NCBI GenBank assembly: GCA_016223045.1
Contig: JACRPT010000118.1
Location: 1 to 34,575, forward strand
DNA length: 34,575 bases
Direction of reading: 5' to 3'
Source: Candidatus Eiseniibacteriota bacterium
Lineage (GTDB): Bacteria; Eisenbacteria; RBG-16-71-46
The notes below the pieces were generated by a model. It ran no database searches. It was not told the origin of the DNA and saw only the letters and a program-made list of their open reading frames with translations. A program made the position numbers and the translations under genes. This document shows, in pieces, positions 24,014-31,747 of this stretch; positions within the stretch are counted from its first letter, which is position 1, and each line of letters begins with the position of its first letter.

Positions 24014-24766
24014 ATGTGGACCCTCGATGCCGGGGCGGGCGTGCCCCTGTGGCGGCCCGCCGCTCCCGATCCTGCCTTCGTGCTCGCCTTCTCCGCCCGC
24101 CGCGGCGGAACCAGCGCGCCGCCTTTCGACACCCTCAACCTCGGACGCTCGACGGCCGACGCCGCCGCCGCGGTGGCCGAGAACCGGCGCCGCCTGCTGG
24201 GCGCGCTCGGTCTCGACCCCGCGCGCCTCGCCACGGCGGGCCAGGTGCACGGCGCCGCCGTCGTCGCCGTGCGCGGTCCCGGACACCACCACGCCTGCGA
24301 CGCGCTGGTCACCCGCGCTCCCGGCGTGCCGCTCGCGGTCTCCACCGCCGACTGCATGCCGCTGCTCTACACCGCGCCCGGCGCGGTGGCCGCCGCCCAC
24401 GCTGGCTGGCGCGGCACCGCCTCCGGGATGCCGGTCGCCGCCCTCGCCGCGCTCTGCGACGCCGCCGGCGTGCCGCCCGCCCGCGTGCGCGTCGCGATCG
24501 GCCCCTGCATCCGCCCCTGCTGCTACGAGGTCGGCCCCGAGGTGGCGGGTCGCTTCCCGGCCGCGGCCGTCCGCGATGCGGAAGGATCCCTCCGTCTCGA
24601 TCTCGCCGTCGCCGCCCGGCTCCAGCTGCTGGAGGCGGGGGTCCCCGAGGATGCGATCGAGGACACCGGCGCCTGCACCTCGTGCGAGCCCTTCTGGTAC
24701 TTCTCCCACCGGCGCGATGCCGGCGCCACCGGACGGCACTGGGGCGTGGCCGCGCTGCTCGCCTGA
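24014..24766 (+). CDS. pgeF: Purine nucleoside phosphorylase / laccase-domain protein YfiH (PgeF)
   Basis: A 250-residue YfiH-family zinc enzyme. The family has purine-nucleoside phosphorolysis and deamination activity, and E. coli PgeF edits mis-incorporated L-Ser from peptidoglycan precursors. The three zinc ligands are in place: His79 (GQVHGAAV), Cys114 (STADCMPLL) and His129 (AAHAGWRGT). The C-terminal CEPFWYFSHRRD-type motif is intact. The start is ATG 24014, judged from the promoter placement; GTG 23999 would add five residues. Its stop codon TGA is embedded in the first unit of a 9-bp tandem repeat. It lies between two secreted PPIase genes, divergent from one and upstream of the other. 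Confidence 0.93.
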   Translation: MWTLDAGAGVPLWRPAAPDPAFVLAFSARRGGTSAPPFDTLNLGRSTADAAAAVAENRRRLLGALGLDPARLATAGQVHGAAVVAVRGPGHHHACDALVTRAPGVPLAVSTADCMPLLYTAPGAVAAAHAGWRGTASGMPVAALAALCDAAGVPPARVRVAIGPCIRPCCYEVGPEVAGRFPAAAVRDAEGSLRLDLAVAARLQLLEAGVPEDAIEDTGACTSCEPFWYFSHRRDAGATGRHWGVAALLA

Positions 24767-24800
24767 GATGCCCGAGATGCCCGAGATGCCCGAGATGCCG
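24765..24800 (+). repeat. 9-bp tandem repeat (four units)
   Basis: GAGATGCCC repeats four times head to tail (last unit GAGATGCCG), beginning on the last two bases of the pgeF stop codon. Nothing else is seen in 24801-24862. Confidence 0.9.
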
Positions 24801-24862
24801 CCCCGACCCATCGCGCGTCGCGGCGCGCTCGCAGTCTTGACGCGCGGTTGACCGGACCGGCC

Positions 24863-24892
24863 TTGACCCCCCGGAAAACCCGCCTCTAGACT
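24863..24892 (+). promoter_or_regulatory. Promoter of the secreted cyclophilin gene
   Basis: TTGACC (24863-24868), 18-bp spacer, TAGACT (24887-24892); predicted start near 24899 leaves a 54-base leader ending in AAGGAGG (24940-24946). Confidence 0.65.
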
Positions 24893-24952
24893 CGGCCGCT
24901 CGCGCGGCCCCACCGCGGTCAGCTTCCCCGTTCATCACCAAGGAGGACATGC

Positions 24953-25693
24953 ATGCGACGATTCCTCATCGCGGGCGCTGCACTGCTCGCGCTCTCGGCC
25001 GCCGCCTCGGCGGATTCGACCTCGACCGCGGCTCCCGCCGCGGAAAGTCCCGCCCCGGTCAGGGTCGGGACCGCGGCGAAGCCCGCGGCGCAGCCGGCCG
25101 GCGCGAAGCCGGCGGCCGGCGCCGGGTCCGCGACCACCGCAGGCGAGCAGGTGGCGGTGTTCCAGACCGTCTGCGGCGACATCGTCGTCCGGCTCTTCGA
25201 CCAGGACGCGCCGAAGACCGTGGCCAACTTCCGCAAGCTGGTCCAGACCCACTTCTACGACGGCACGTACTTCTTCCGCGTGGTCCCCGGGTTCGTGATC
25301 CAGGGCGGCGACCCCAACACCCGGAACGCCGACCCCAACGACGATGGGGAGTTCGACATCGGCTACACCATCCCCGCCGAGATCAAGCTTCCGCACGGGC
25401 GCGGCGCCGTGGCCACCGCGCGCATGCCGGACGCGATCAACCCGAAGCGCGCCTCGAGCGGCGACCAGTTCTTCATCGACCTCGCGCCGCAGTCGGCGCT
25501 CGACCGCGGCGGCTACTCGGTGTTCGGACAGGTGATCGCGGGCATCGAGGCGGTGGACGCCATCGCGAAGCTGGCCCACGACCCGAACGTGTTCCAGGGC
25601 CGCCTCGGTCCAAACCCGCAGAGGAAGGCGCTGATCAAGCGCGCCTACCTGGCGCCGCTCGGCCAGTATCAGAAGGCGGGCGCGGCGAAGTAG
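24953..25693 (+). CDS. Secreted cyclophilin-type peptidyl-prolyl isomerase
   Basis: A 246-residue PPIase with a signal peptide (MRRFLIAGAALLALSAAASA) followed by a 35-residue Ala/Pro/Gly-rich linker, then a single cyclophilin domain from about residue 65. Family motifs are FFRVVPGFVIQGGDP, SGDQFFIDLAPQSALD and YSVFGQVIAGIEAVDAIA. The catalytic-site Arg is present in FFRVVPGF. It would act in the periplasm, complementing the parvulin-type foldase two genes away. ATG 24953 is chosen for its six-base spacing from AAGGAGG; an out-of-frame ATG lies at 24949. It ends in TAG and converges on the PPC-domain gene. Confidence 0.94.
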   Translation: MRRFLIAGAALLALSAAASADSTSTAAPAAESPAPVRVGTAAKPAAQPAGAKPAAGAGSATTAGEQVAVFQTVCGDIVVRLFDQDAPKTVANFRKLVQTHFYDGTYFFRVVPGFVIQGGDPNTRNADPNDDGEFDIGYTIPAEIKLPHGRGAVATARMPDAINPKRASSGDQFFIDLAPQSALDRGGYSVFGQVIAGIEAVDAIAKLAHDPNVFQGRLGPNPQRKALIKRAYLAPLGQYQKAGAAK

Positions 25694-25747
25694 CCGGCAG
25701 CGCCCGCGGCGCGCGGACTACCGCCCCCGCCCTGGGGTAGTGGCGCC

Positions 25748-25852
25748 GGCCACGGTGTCCAGCATGGCGTGGAAGAGGCGCTGGCCACGGTGTCCGCCGT
25801 GGCGTGGAGCAGGCGAAGGCCACGGTATCCGCCGTGGCCTTCGCGGTCACGG
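25748..25852 (+). repeat. Three tandem 35-bp repeats, each able to form a hairpin
   Basis: Units at 25748-25782, 25783-25817 and 25818-25852 abut exactly. Units 1 and 2 agree at 28 of 35 bases; unit 3 keeps the first 21 bases of unit 2 with one change, then diverges. Each begins GGCCACGGTGTCC or a close variant; in units 2 and 3 GCCACGG pairs with CCGTGGC. They fill most of the gap between convergent genes. Confidence 0.85.
25813..25844. terminator. Strong hairpin between convergent genes
   Basis: GCGAAGGCCACGG (25813-25825) and CCGTGGCCTTCGC (25832-25844) form a perfect 13-bp stem with a 6-base loop, inside repeat units 2-3. Its place between the cyclophilin and PPC genes suggests a bidirectional terminator, although there is no T-tract. 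Confidence 0.5.
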
Positions 25853-25860
25853 CACCCGGG

Positions 25861-26283
25861 CTATTCGAGCTCGAGCGGGTTGAAGCCGAGGTCGGGCCGC
25901 CGCGCGCGGCGGAACGTCCCCGGGTCCAGCACCACCTGCACCTCGCAGGTCACGCTCACCACGCCGCGGAACAGGTGGCCGGTGTGGCCGACCAGGTCCT
26001 CGCCGGCGATCAGGATGTGGCAGTGCGGGAACGGCTGGCCGTCCAGCTCGCTGAAGTTGCCGGTGAGCGAGCCGATCTCGTGCTCGCCGGTGAAGGTGCG
26101 CCGCACGTACTGCCCGCTCGCGCGCACGAAGAAGCCCAGCTCCACCTCGCCCACCGCGCCGAGCCCGGAGATGAGCCCGGCCCGCACGCCCTCGCGCTTC
26201 GCGAACTCGGTGAGCGATGCGACGATCTCCTCGCCGCTGTCGATCCGCAGCGCGTAGCCGTAGCGCGTGCGCTGGACCTGCAT
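25861..26283 (-). CDS. PPC/DUF296 domain protein (AT-hook-less DNA-binding family)
   Basis: A 140-residue single PPC (DUF296) domain. Family hallmarks are the opening RYGYALRIDSGEEIVASL, GLISGLGAVGEVELGFF, the GEHEIGSLTGNFS strand and the conserved histidine cluster PHCHILIAGEDLVGHTGHLF, which may bind metal. Plant homologues carry AT-hooks and bind DNA; bacterial ones lack them and have no settled function. The ATG (26281-26283) follows the M28-like stop by one base, so it is the last gene of the five-gene leftward operon. No defects seen. Confidence 0.9.
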   Translation of the reverse strand: MQVQRTRYGYALRIDSGEEIVASLTEFAKREGVRAGLISGLGAVGEVELGFFVRASGQYVRRTFTGEHEIGSLTGNFSELDGQPFPHCHILIAGEDLVGHTGHLFRGVVSVTCEVQVVLDPGTFRRARRPDLGFNPLELE

Positions 26284-26284
26284 C

Positions 26285-28234
26285 TCAGTCCTCCGCTTCG
26301 GCCGCCGGGCGCGAGAGCCCGAGGCGCTCGGTCCAGTCGAAGAACTGCTCGAGCGCCTCGGGCGCATGGTGCCCGGTCTCGAGCCACACCAGGCGGGCGA
26401 TCTCGTCGAGCGTGCGCCGCCCGTCGCACGCGTACCATGCGGTCTCGAGCGTGGTGGCGCCGCCCGGCACCGCGGCCTCGAACGCGCGGAAGCGCTCGCG
26501 CTCGGCGCGCGGCAGCGTGCGCCACCCGGGCAGCAGGTGGCGCTGGGAATCGAGTGGCGCGCCGAGCAGGCGCTCCGGCACCGGGTCCCCGGGCCCGGGA
26601 GCGGGGCGCCGCACTTCGTCGTGCCGGGCGAAGCCCTCGCGCAGGCAGAACTCGTCGAGCGCGCGCACCGCGGCGCGCACCGCCCCCTCCTCCGCGCCGA
26701 GCCGCGCCAGGCTCGCCAGCGCGGCGGCACCGCGCACGCGCTCGGCCTCCAGCGCGCGCCCCGGGTCCGGCTCGTTCGCGGCGGCGAGCAGCCGGCGCCG
26801 CGCCCCGCGTCCCACCGCGGCGGCGAGCCAGCTCAGCTCCTCGCCCCCCACGCCGGCCACGAACGCGGCGTAGGTGGCGGCGCAGCGGGCCGCCAGCGCC
26901 AGCGAGGCCGGATCGCTCTTGTCGGGGGTGTCGTGGGAGGAGTGGTAGAAGCGGTCCGGCCACTGGATGAGCATCGGGCACGGCACGCCGATCGCGGGGT
27001 CGATGAACACCGCGTGGTCGCTGCCCCCCGAGTAGGGCACGTCGCCCAGGCGCGCGAGCGAGAAGTGCCCCGGGCCGGAGTACGAGGTCACCCAGTCCTG
27101 CGCGCGCCGGCGGATGCGCAGCATCAGTTCCTCGGCGAACGAGCCCATGAAGCACGGCGGGTGCTCGAGCAGGAAGGTGCTGCCGCACCGCTGCTGGTCC
27201 TCGCCCACCATGTCGAGGTTGACCGCGGCGGCGATCCGGCGCGCGCGGCCGGGCTCGCGCCCGAGCCAGGCGCAGGTGCCGGTGAGCTCGGGCACCCAGA
27301 GGAAGCGCACGCCACGCGGGCCGGCGGCGAGCCCGCCGCGACGCCGCAACGCCGCCAGCGCGCGCGCCGCTTCGAGCGCGGCGGCCACTCCCGATGCGTT
27401 GTCGTTGGCGCTCGGCCGGGGATGGCAGAGGTGCGCCACCACCAGCGCTTCGACGCCCGCGCCGCCCGGCCCGCGCGCGTCGGCGTCGCGCCGGCCGTCG
27501 GCGCCGCGCAGCGCCGCCGAGAGCAGCGGGATGCGGGTCGCGAAGCGGCGCGAGACGATCTCCACCTCGACCTCGGGCCGGCGGCCGTCGCGCAGCGCCT
27601 GACGCAGGCGTTCGCCGGTGGCGGTGCTCAGCACGAAGCCCCAGCCGCGCGGAGCGGCGCCCTCCCACCAGAACGAGGTGTAGTTGACGGCGTCTCTCTC
27701 GTCCTGCGGTCCCCGCACCGGCGGCAGCAGGCGCCGCGTGTCGGAGAGGATGCCGGCGGCGCCGCGCTCCACCACCGCCAGCTGGTGGACCCGCATCACC
27801 GGCCCGCGCGAGAGGACCACGCGGCCGCGCACGTCGAGCCCTTCGTAGTGCGCGTCCTCGGTGCCGTCGTCGAGCGCGACCAGCGGGAAGCAGCCGCTCG
27901 CCGGGTCGCTGCGCTGGATGACGGAGAGCTCGAGCGTCTCCCAGTCGCACAGCGGCTCGCGGCGGCCGTCCTCCACCAGCGTGGCGCGCGCCCGCGCGCA
28001 GTCCCACCCCTCCGGCATCACCGCGCCCAGCAGGCGCGTGCGCCCGTCGCCCGCGACGTGCTCCAGCGAGATGTCGAGTCCGAGCGGCTCGAGCTGGCCC
28101 GCGAGCCAGGCCGCCGCGGCGTCGTAGCCCGGGCTGGCCTGCACGCGGTGGAAGCCGGTCACCGCGATCAGCGACTGGAGCGCGCGCTCGCCCGACACCT
28201 CGCGCCGCACCGCTTCCAGCAGGGGTTCGAACAT
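26285..28234 (-). CDS. M28-like zinc aminopeptidase (DUF4910-type)
   Basis: A 649-residue protein with an M28-type metallopeptidase core. Candidate zinc ligands are His268/His271 and Asp278 in AHLCHPRPSANDNASG, Glu316 in WVPELTGT, Asp341 in NLDMVGED and His431/His434 in YHSSHDTPD. The insert at about 125-200 resembles a PA domain (GRVVLSRGPVMRV, then VERGAAGILSD). The C-terminal 100 residues look like a winged-helix unit (DGRRTLDEIARLVWLETG), the arrangement of DUF4910/aminopeptidase homologues. No signal peptide, so presumably cytoplasmic. ATG 28232-28234 has GAGGAG three bases upstream. It sits seven bases after the membrane glycosyltransferase and one base before the PPC gene. Confidence 0.85.
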   Translation of the reverse strand: MFEPLLEAVRREVSGERALQSLIAVTGFHRVQASPGYDAAAAWLAGQLEPLGLDISLEHVAGDGRTRLLGAVMPEGWDCARARATLVEDGRREPLCDWETLELSVIQRSDPASGCFPLVALDDGTEDAHYEGLDVRGRVVLSRGPVMRVHQLAVVERGAAGILSDTRRLLPPVRGPQDERDAVNYTSFWWEGAAPRGWGFVLSTATGERLRQALRDGRRPEVEVEIVSRRFATRIPLLSAALRGADGRRDADARGPGGAGVEALVVAHLCHPRPSANDNASGVAAALEAARALAALRRRGGLAAGPRGVRFLWVPELTGTCAWLGREPGRARRIAAAVNLDMVGEDQQRCGSTFLLEHPPCFMGSFAEELMLRIRRRAQDWVTSYSGPGHFSLARLGDVPYSGGSDHAVFIDPAIGVPCPMLIQWPDRFYHSSHDTPDKSDPASLALAARCAATYAAFVAGVGGEELSWLAAAVGRGARRRLLAAANEPDPGRALEAERVRGAAALASLARLGAEEGAVRAAVRALDEFCLREGFARHDEVRRPAPGPGDPVPERLLGAPLDSQRHLLPGWRTLPRAERERFRAFEAAVPGGATTLETAWYACDGRRTLDEIARLVWLETGHHAPEALEQFFDWTERLGLSRPAAEAED

Positions 28235-28241
28235 GGGCTCC

Positions 28242-29564
28242 TCAGCGGCGCCGCAGCCGGCGGCCGGCGGCCAGCACGAGCGCGAGCAGCAGTGGCGCGC
28301 CGTACTCCACCCAGCGCCAGGCCAGTGGCAGGTGGTAGCCTCTTCCCTCCGCGGTCGGGGCCAGCACACCGTAATTCAGGACCGCCGTGAGCGAAAGCAG
28401 CAGCCACGGCGCCGACGGGGCGAGCGGCTCGAACAGCAGCGGCCAGCCCAGGTACCAGGGGTGCACCACCGGCGCCACCAGCGTCGCCGCGCGCAGGCCG
28501 AAGCGGGCGGCGGGCGCGGGCTCGCGCCAGCGCCACCACGCCCACCCCAGCGCCGCCGCGGTGAGCGCGAGCGCCAGCGCGCGCGCGGCAGCGAAGCGCC
28601 CGGTCCAGCGCTCGAGGTAGTGGAACACCAGCTCGTTGTTGCGCCAGCTCTCCCAGTAGGCGTGGAGCCCCGAGCTGCCGCCGCGCGTCTCGGCCCAGAA
28701 CCACCCCAGCCCCACGGCGAGCAGCGCCCCGCAGACCAGCCGAGCGCGCCACGGCCAGAGTCGCCACAGGAACGGCAGCGCCAGGAGCGGCGCCAGCTTC
28801 ACCAGCGCGCCCGCCGCCAGCGCCAGCGCCGAGAGCACGGGACGGCGCTCGGCCGCGAGCAGCGCCAGCGCCAGCCAGACCATCGCGGTCGGATCGTTGT
28901 GCCCGCTCCCGGCGTACTCCACCACCGCGAGCGGGTTCCACGCGTAGGCCGCGGCCCACGCCGGGCTCCGCCCCCGCGCGCGCAGGATGGCCATGAGCAG
29001 CGCCACCAGCGCGAGGTCGTGGAGCACCACCCACAGCTTGAACGCGGCGACCGAGCAGCGGAGCCGCGCCACCAGCGCGAAGCCGGCCTCGGCGAGCGGC
29101 GGGTAGATGGTGGCCAGCTCCGGATGGTTGACGCGCGGCCAGATGACGCGGTCGCGCAGCGGGGCCAGCGCGGGATCGAGCGGGGGCTCGCGCCAGGGGT
29201 CGTGGCCCGCCGCCACCACACGCCCCTCCCAGGCGTAGCGGTAGAGGTCGTCGGAGAGCCGGGGCGGGACCGGCAGCAGCGCGAGCCGGGCCGCCAGCGC
29301 CACCCCGAACACCACGAGCCCGGCGTGCGGGAGCGCGACGTAGCGCCGCAGGCGCAGCAGCGCCAGCGCGAAGATCGCGAACGCCAGCGCGTAGAGCGAC
29401 TGGAAGCGGCCGAGGCTCGAGAGCCAGGGCGGCAGCGTCGCCATCAGGCCGAAGGTGAAGGTTAGCGCGGCGCCGAGCGCGGCCAGCTCCAGCGCCGCAC
29501 CCCGCGGCGGCCGCGGCGCGCCGCCGCCCTCGGTCACACGGAGCGGCGGGCGCACCCCCGCCAC
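28242..29564 (-). CDS. Integral membrane GT-C glycosyltransferase (GT87/mannosyltransferase-like)
   Basis: A 440-residue membrane protein with about ten hydrophobic segments. The first extracytoplasmic loop has the GT-C signature: LSDDLYRYAWEGRVVAAGHD, with the acidic pair DD, followed by NHPELATIYPPLAEAG. Such enzymes transfer sugars from polyprenyl-phosphate donors on the outer face of the inner membrane. The later AYAWNPLAVVEYAGSGHNDP is also shared with this superfamily. GTG 29562-29564 lies eight bases after the propeller gene stop. The operon context (secreted propeller, peptidases) suggests glycosylation of an exported protein or glycolipid, but donor and acceptor are unknown. Confidence 0.85.
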   Translation of the reverse strand: MAGVRPPLRVTEGGGAPRPPRGAALELAALGAALTFTFGLMATLPPWLSSLGRFQSLYALAFAIFALALLRLRRYVALPHAGLVVFGVALAARLALLPVPPRLSDDLYRYAWEGRVVAAGHDPWREPPLDPALAPLRDRVIWPRVNHPELATIYPPLAEAGFALVARLRCSVAAFKLWVVLHDLALVALLMAILRARGRSPAWAAAYAWNPLAVVEYAGSGHNDPTAMVWLALALLAAERRPVLSALALAAGALVKLAPLLALPFLWRLWPWRARLVCGALLAVGLGWFWAETRGGSSGLHAYWESWRNNELVFHYLERWTGRFAAARALALALTAAALGWAWWRWREPAPAARFGLRAATLVAPVVHPWYLGWPLLFEPLAPSAPWLLLSLTAVLNYGVLAPTAEGRGYHLPLAWRWVEYGAPLLLALVLAAGRRLRRR

Positions 29565-29572
29565 CGGCTAGC

Positions 29573-31747
29573 TCACCGGGCGCGCGCCACGGTCACCCGC
29601 GCCGCGCGCGTGGCGGTGTTGCCCGCGCCGTCCACCGCGCGGACGCTCACGGTGTGCTCGCCGGCCGCGACGTCCTCGAGCCGCGCGCGGGCGGAGAGCG
29701 CGCGCCCGTCGGCGAGTCCGCCCTCGGGCGTCACCGCGCGCCACGCGCCGTCGTCGAGCGAGACCTCGAAGCGCGCCAGCGTGCTGGTGGCGTCCTCGGC
29801 GCGCGCCGTCACCACGACGGCCGTGCCCTCGGCGCGCGCGTCGAGCGCGGTCACCGCGGGCGCCGTGTTGTCCACCGTGAACGCCGCGCTCAGCGCCTGG
29901 TCCGTGCCCTCCTCGCCCACCGGATTGTCCGTCGCGTCGGAGGCGGTGACGCGCAGGCGGTAGCGCCCGTCGGGCAGCGCGCCGGTGTCCCAGGTGCAGG
30001 CGGGCTGCTCGAGGTCCTCCGCCAGTTTGATCCACGGCCCGCCGCCCTCCGCGCGCACGTCCACGCGGAAGCGCAGCGGGTCGCCGTTGGCGTCGCTGGC
30101 GCGCCACTGCGCGGTGCGCAACCCGCGCGCCCACACCGGCAGGCCGCGGAGCTGCCGGGGACCGCCCCCTGGCGGGAGCGAGTACTCGACCTTCTGCCCT
30201 CCCGGCAGCGTCTGCGTGACCGGCTCCATGCGCGGCTGCAGCTCGCCCTCGCGGAAGGCCGCGCCCTGTGGGGCCACCACTACGTCCTCGACCCGCGGCG
30301 GCAGGTTCTGCTCGCGCCAGGCCGCCTCCACCGACTCGATACGCGGCCGGCCCCCGGCGAGCGTCACCTTCCATTGCAGGTAGCGCGCAGGCGGCGCAGC
30401 GACAGGCAGGCCTTCCTCGCCCGCCGCGCCGCCGCTCCAGCCGGTCCAGGTGGTGTCGGGCGGGTCGGTATTGCCACTGCGCGCGGCGAGTGTCACGCGC
30501 CCGCCGCCGGCGTCGCCGCGCCACAGCAGGCGCCCGAAGCGCGCGGTGCGTCGGGCGTCGAGCACCGGCGAGAGCAGGTCGCCCTGGTCGGCACGCCCGG
30601 GTCCGAGCCGCCACAGCGCCGCGGGGTTCGAGGTGGCGGCGTAGAGCCGGCCCGCGGCGTCGGCCGCCAGCGCGGTCACCTGTCCCTGCGGCGGCGCGAG
30701 CCACTGCGCCGCGCCATTGGCGCGCTCGATGCGGTGGACCCCGGCGCGGTTCCCGGTGGCGGCCAGCATCCCGCCGCCCTGCTCACGCGGCGCGGCCAGC
30801 AGCGCGAACACGAACGGCTGGGGCGCGACCCACCACGGCACGACGCTGCTGTCGGGCACGATGCGATAGACGGTGGAGCGCCCGCCCCCCACCGCGCTCT
30901 GCGCCGGCGCGGGGCCCTCGGCGTCCTTCTCGTCGCCGCTCACCGCGGAGGCGCTGAGCGCCGCGGCGTAGAGTGCGCCGTCGGCTCCGACGGCGAGCGC
31001 GCGCACCTCGTCCTCGGCCGCGTCGTAGAGCGTGCGCACCGAACCATCGGCGCGGGCGTGCATCACCCGGCCCCTGGAATCGCCGCCGAAGTACGCCCCG
31101 CCCCGTCCGTCCGGGACCAGCGAGACCAGGTTGCTCTCGTCGGTGTCGATCAGCAGCCGCGCCGCGCCGCGCGTCACCCGGTAGAGCCGGCCGCGCGTGC
31201 CGGTCGCGGCGTACCACGCCCCGCCGCCGGCGCTCGCCAGCGCCCACACGTAGCGCTCGCCGGTGCGCGCGAACAGCGCGGTGTCGCCACGGGGCGAGAT
31301 CCGGTAGATCGCGCCGTCGGGCCCGGTACCGGCGAGCAGCCCGTCGCCGTCGGCGGCGAGCGCGAGCACCTGCCCCGCGGCCAGCCGCACCCACGGCCGC
31401 ACGCCGCCCGCCTCGGTCCAGCGCGCGATGCGTCCGTGGTCGCCGGCCAGCGCCACCGAGCCGTCCGCGAGCGCCACCACGGCCCACACCACCGAGAGGC
31501 TCTCGGCCGGGGCCACGGCCGCGCGCGGGCCCAGCTCCAGCGTGCCGTCGGCGCCGACCACCACGCCGCGCGATTCCGACTTCGCGTAGTCGGCGGGGGT
31601 GTCGGCGATCCACCACTGGGTCTCGACCGCCCGCGCGGCCGGCGCGGCGAGAGCCAGCAGCGCCGCGGTCAGCATCCCGGCGTTGCGCGTGCGCGCGGCG
31701 GGCCCGCCGCGACTCGAGTCACGTCCCACTCGGCCTCCCCGGCTCAT
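29573..31747 (-). CDS. Secreted beta-propeller protein with C-terminal Ig-like domain
   Basis: A 724-residue exported protein. A basic leader and hydrophobic segment (MLTAALLALAAPAARA, residues about 25-40) form the signal peptide. Residues about 45-440 contain repeated blade motifs such as LADGSVALAGDHGRIARW, ADGDGLLAGTGPDGAIYRI and AADAAGRLYAATSNPAALWRL, fitting a six- to seven-bladed propeller. Then come a jelly-roll-like part, and Ig-like domains to the C-terminus (SAAFTVDNTAPAVTALDAR; GEHTVSVRAVDGAGNTATR). It lacks the FlgD-type sorting domain of the other two secreted proteins. Its ATG (31745-31747) overlaps the S55 peptidase stop, so the two are coupled; it may be a partner or substrate of that peptidase. 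Confidence 0.85.
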   Translation of the reverse strand: MSRGGRVGRDSSRGGPAARTRNAGMLTAALLALAAPAARAVETQWWIADTPADYAKSESRGVVVGADGTLELGPRAAVAPAESLSVVWAVVALADGSVALAGDHGRIARWTEAGGVRPWVRLAAGQVLALAADGDGLLAGTGPDGAIYRISPRGDTALFARTGERYVWALASAGGGAWYAATGTRGRLYRVTRGAARLLIDTDESNLVSLVPDGRGGAYFGGDSRGRVMHARADGSVRTLYDAAEDEVRALAVGADGALYAAALSASAVSGDEKDAEGPAPAQSAVGGGRSTVYRIVPDSSVVPWWVAPQPFVFALLAAPREQGGGMLAATGNRAGVHRIERANGAAQWLAPPQGQVTALAADAAGRLYAATSNPAALWRLGPGRADQGDLLSPVLDARRTARFGRLLWRGDAGGGRVTLAARSGNTDPPDTTWTGWSGGAAGEEGLPVAAPPARYLQWKVTLAGGRPRIESVEAAWREQNLPPRVEDVVVAPQGAAFREGELQPRMEPVTQTLPGGQKVEYSLPPGGGPRQLRGLPVWARGLRTAQWRASDANGDPLRFRVDVRAEGGGPWIKLAEDLEQPACTWDTGALPDGRYRLRVTASDATDNPVGEEGTDQALSAAFTVDNTAPAVTALDARAEGTAVVVTARAEDATSTLARFEVSLDDGAWRAVTPEGGLADGRALSARARLEDVAAGEHTVSVRAVDGAGNTATRAARVTVARAR

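Noticed and set aside
24765-24800. Tandem repeat as a CRISPR array
   Set aside because: Units of nine bases with no spacers; a microsatellite, not CRISPR. No CRISPR array or cas gene is seen anywhere in the window.
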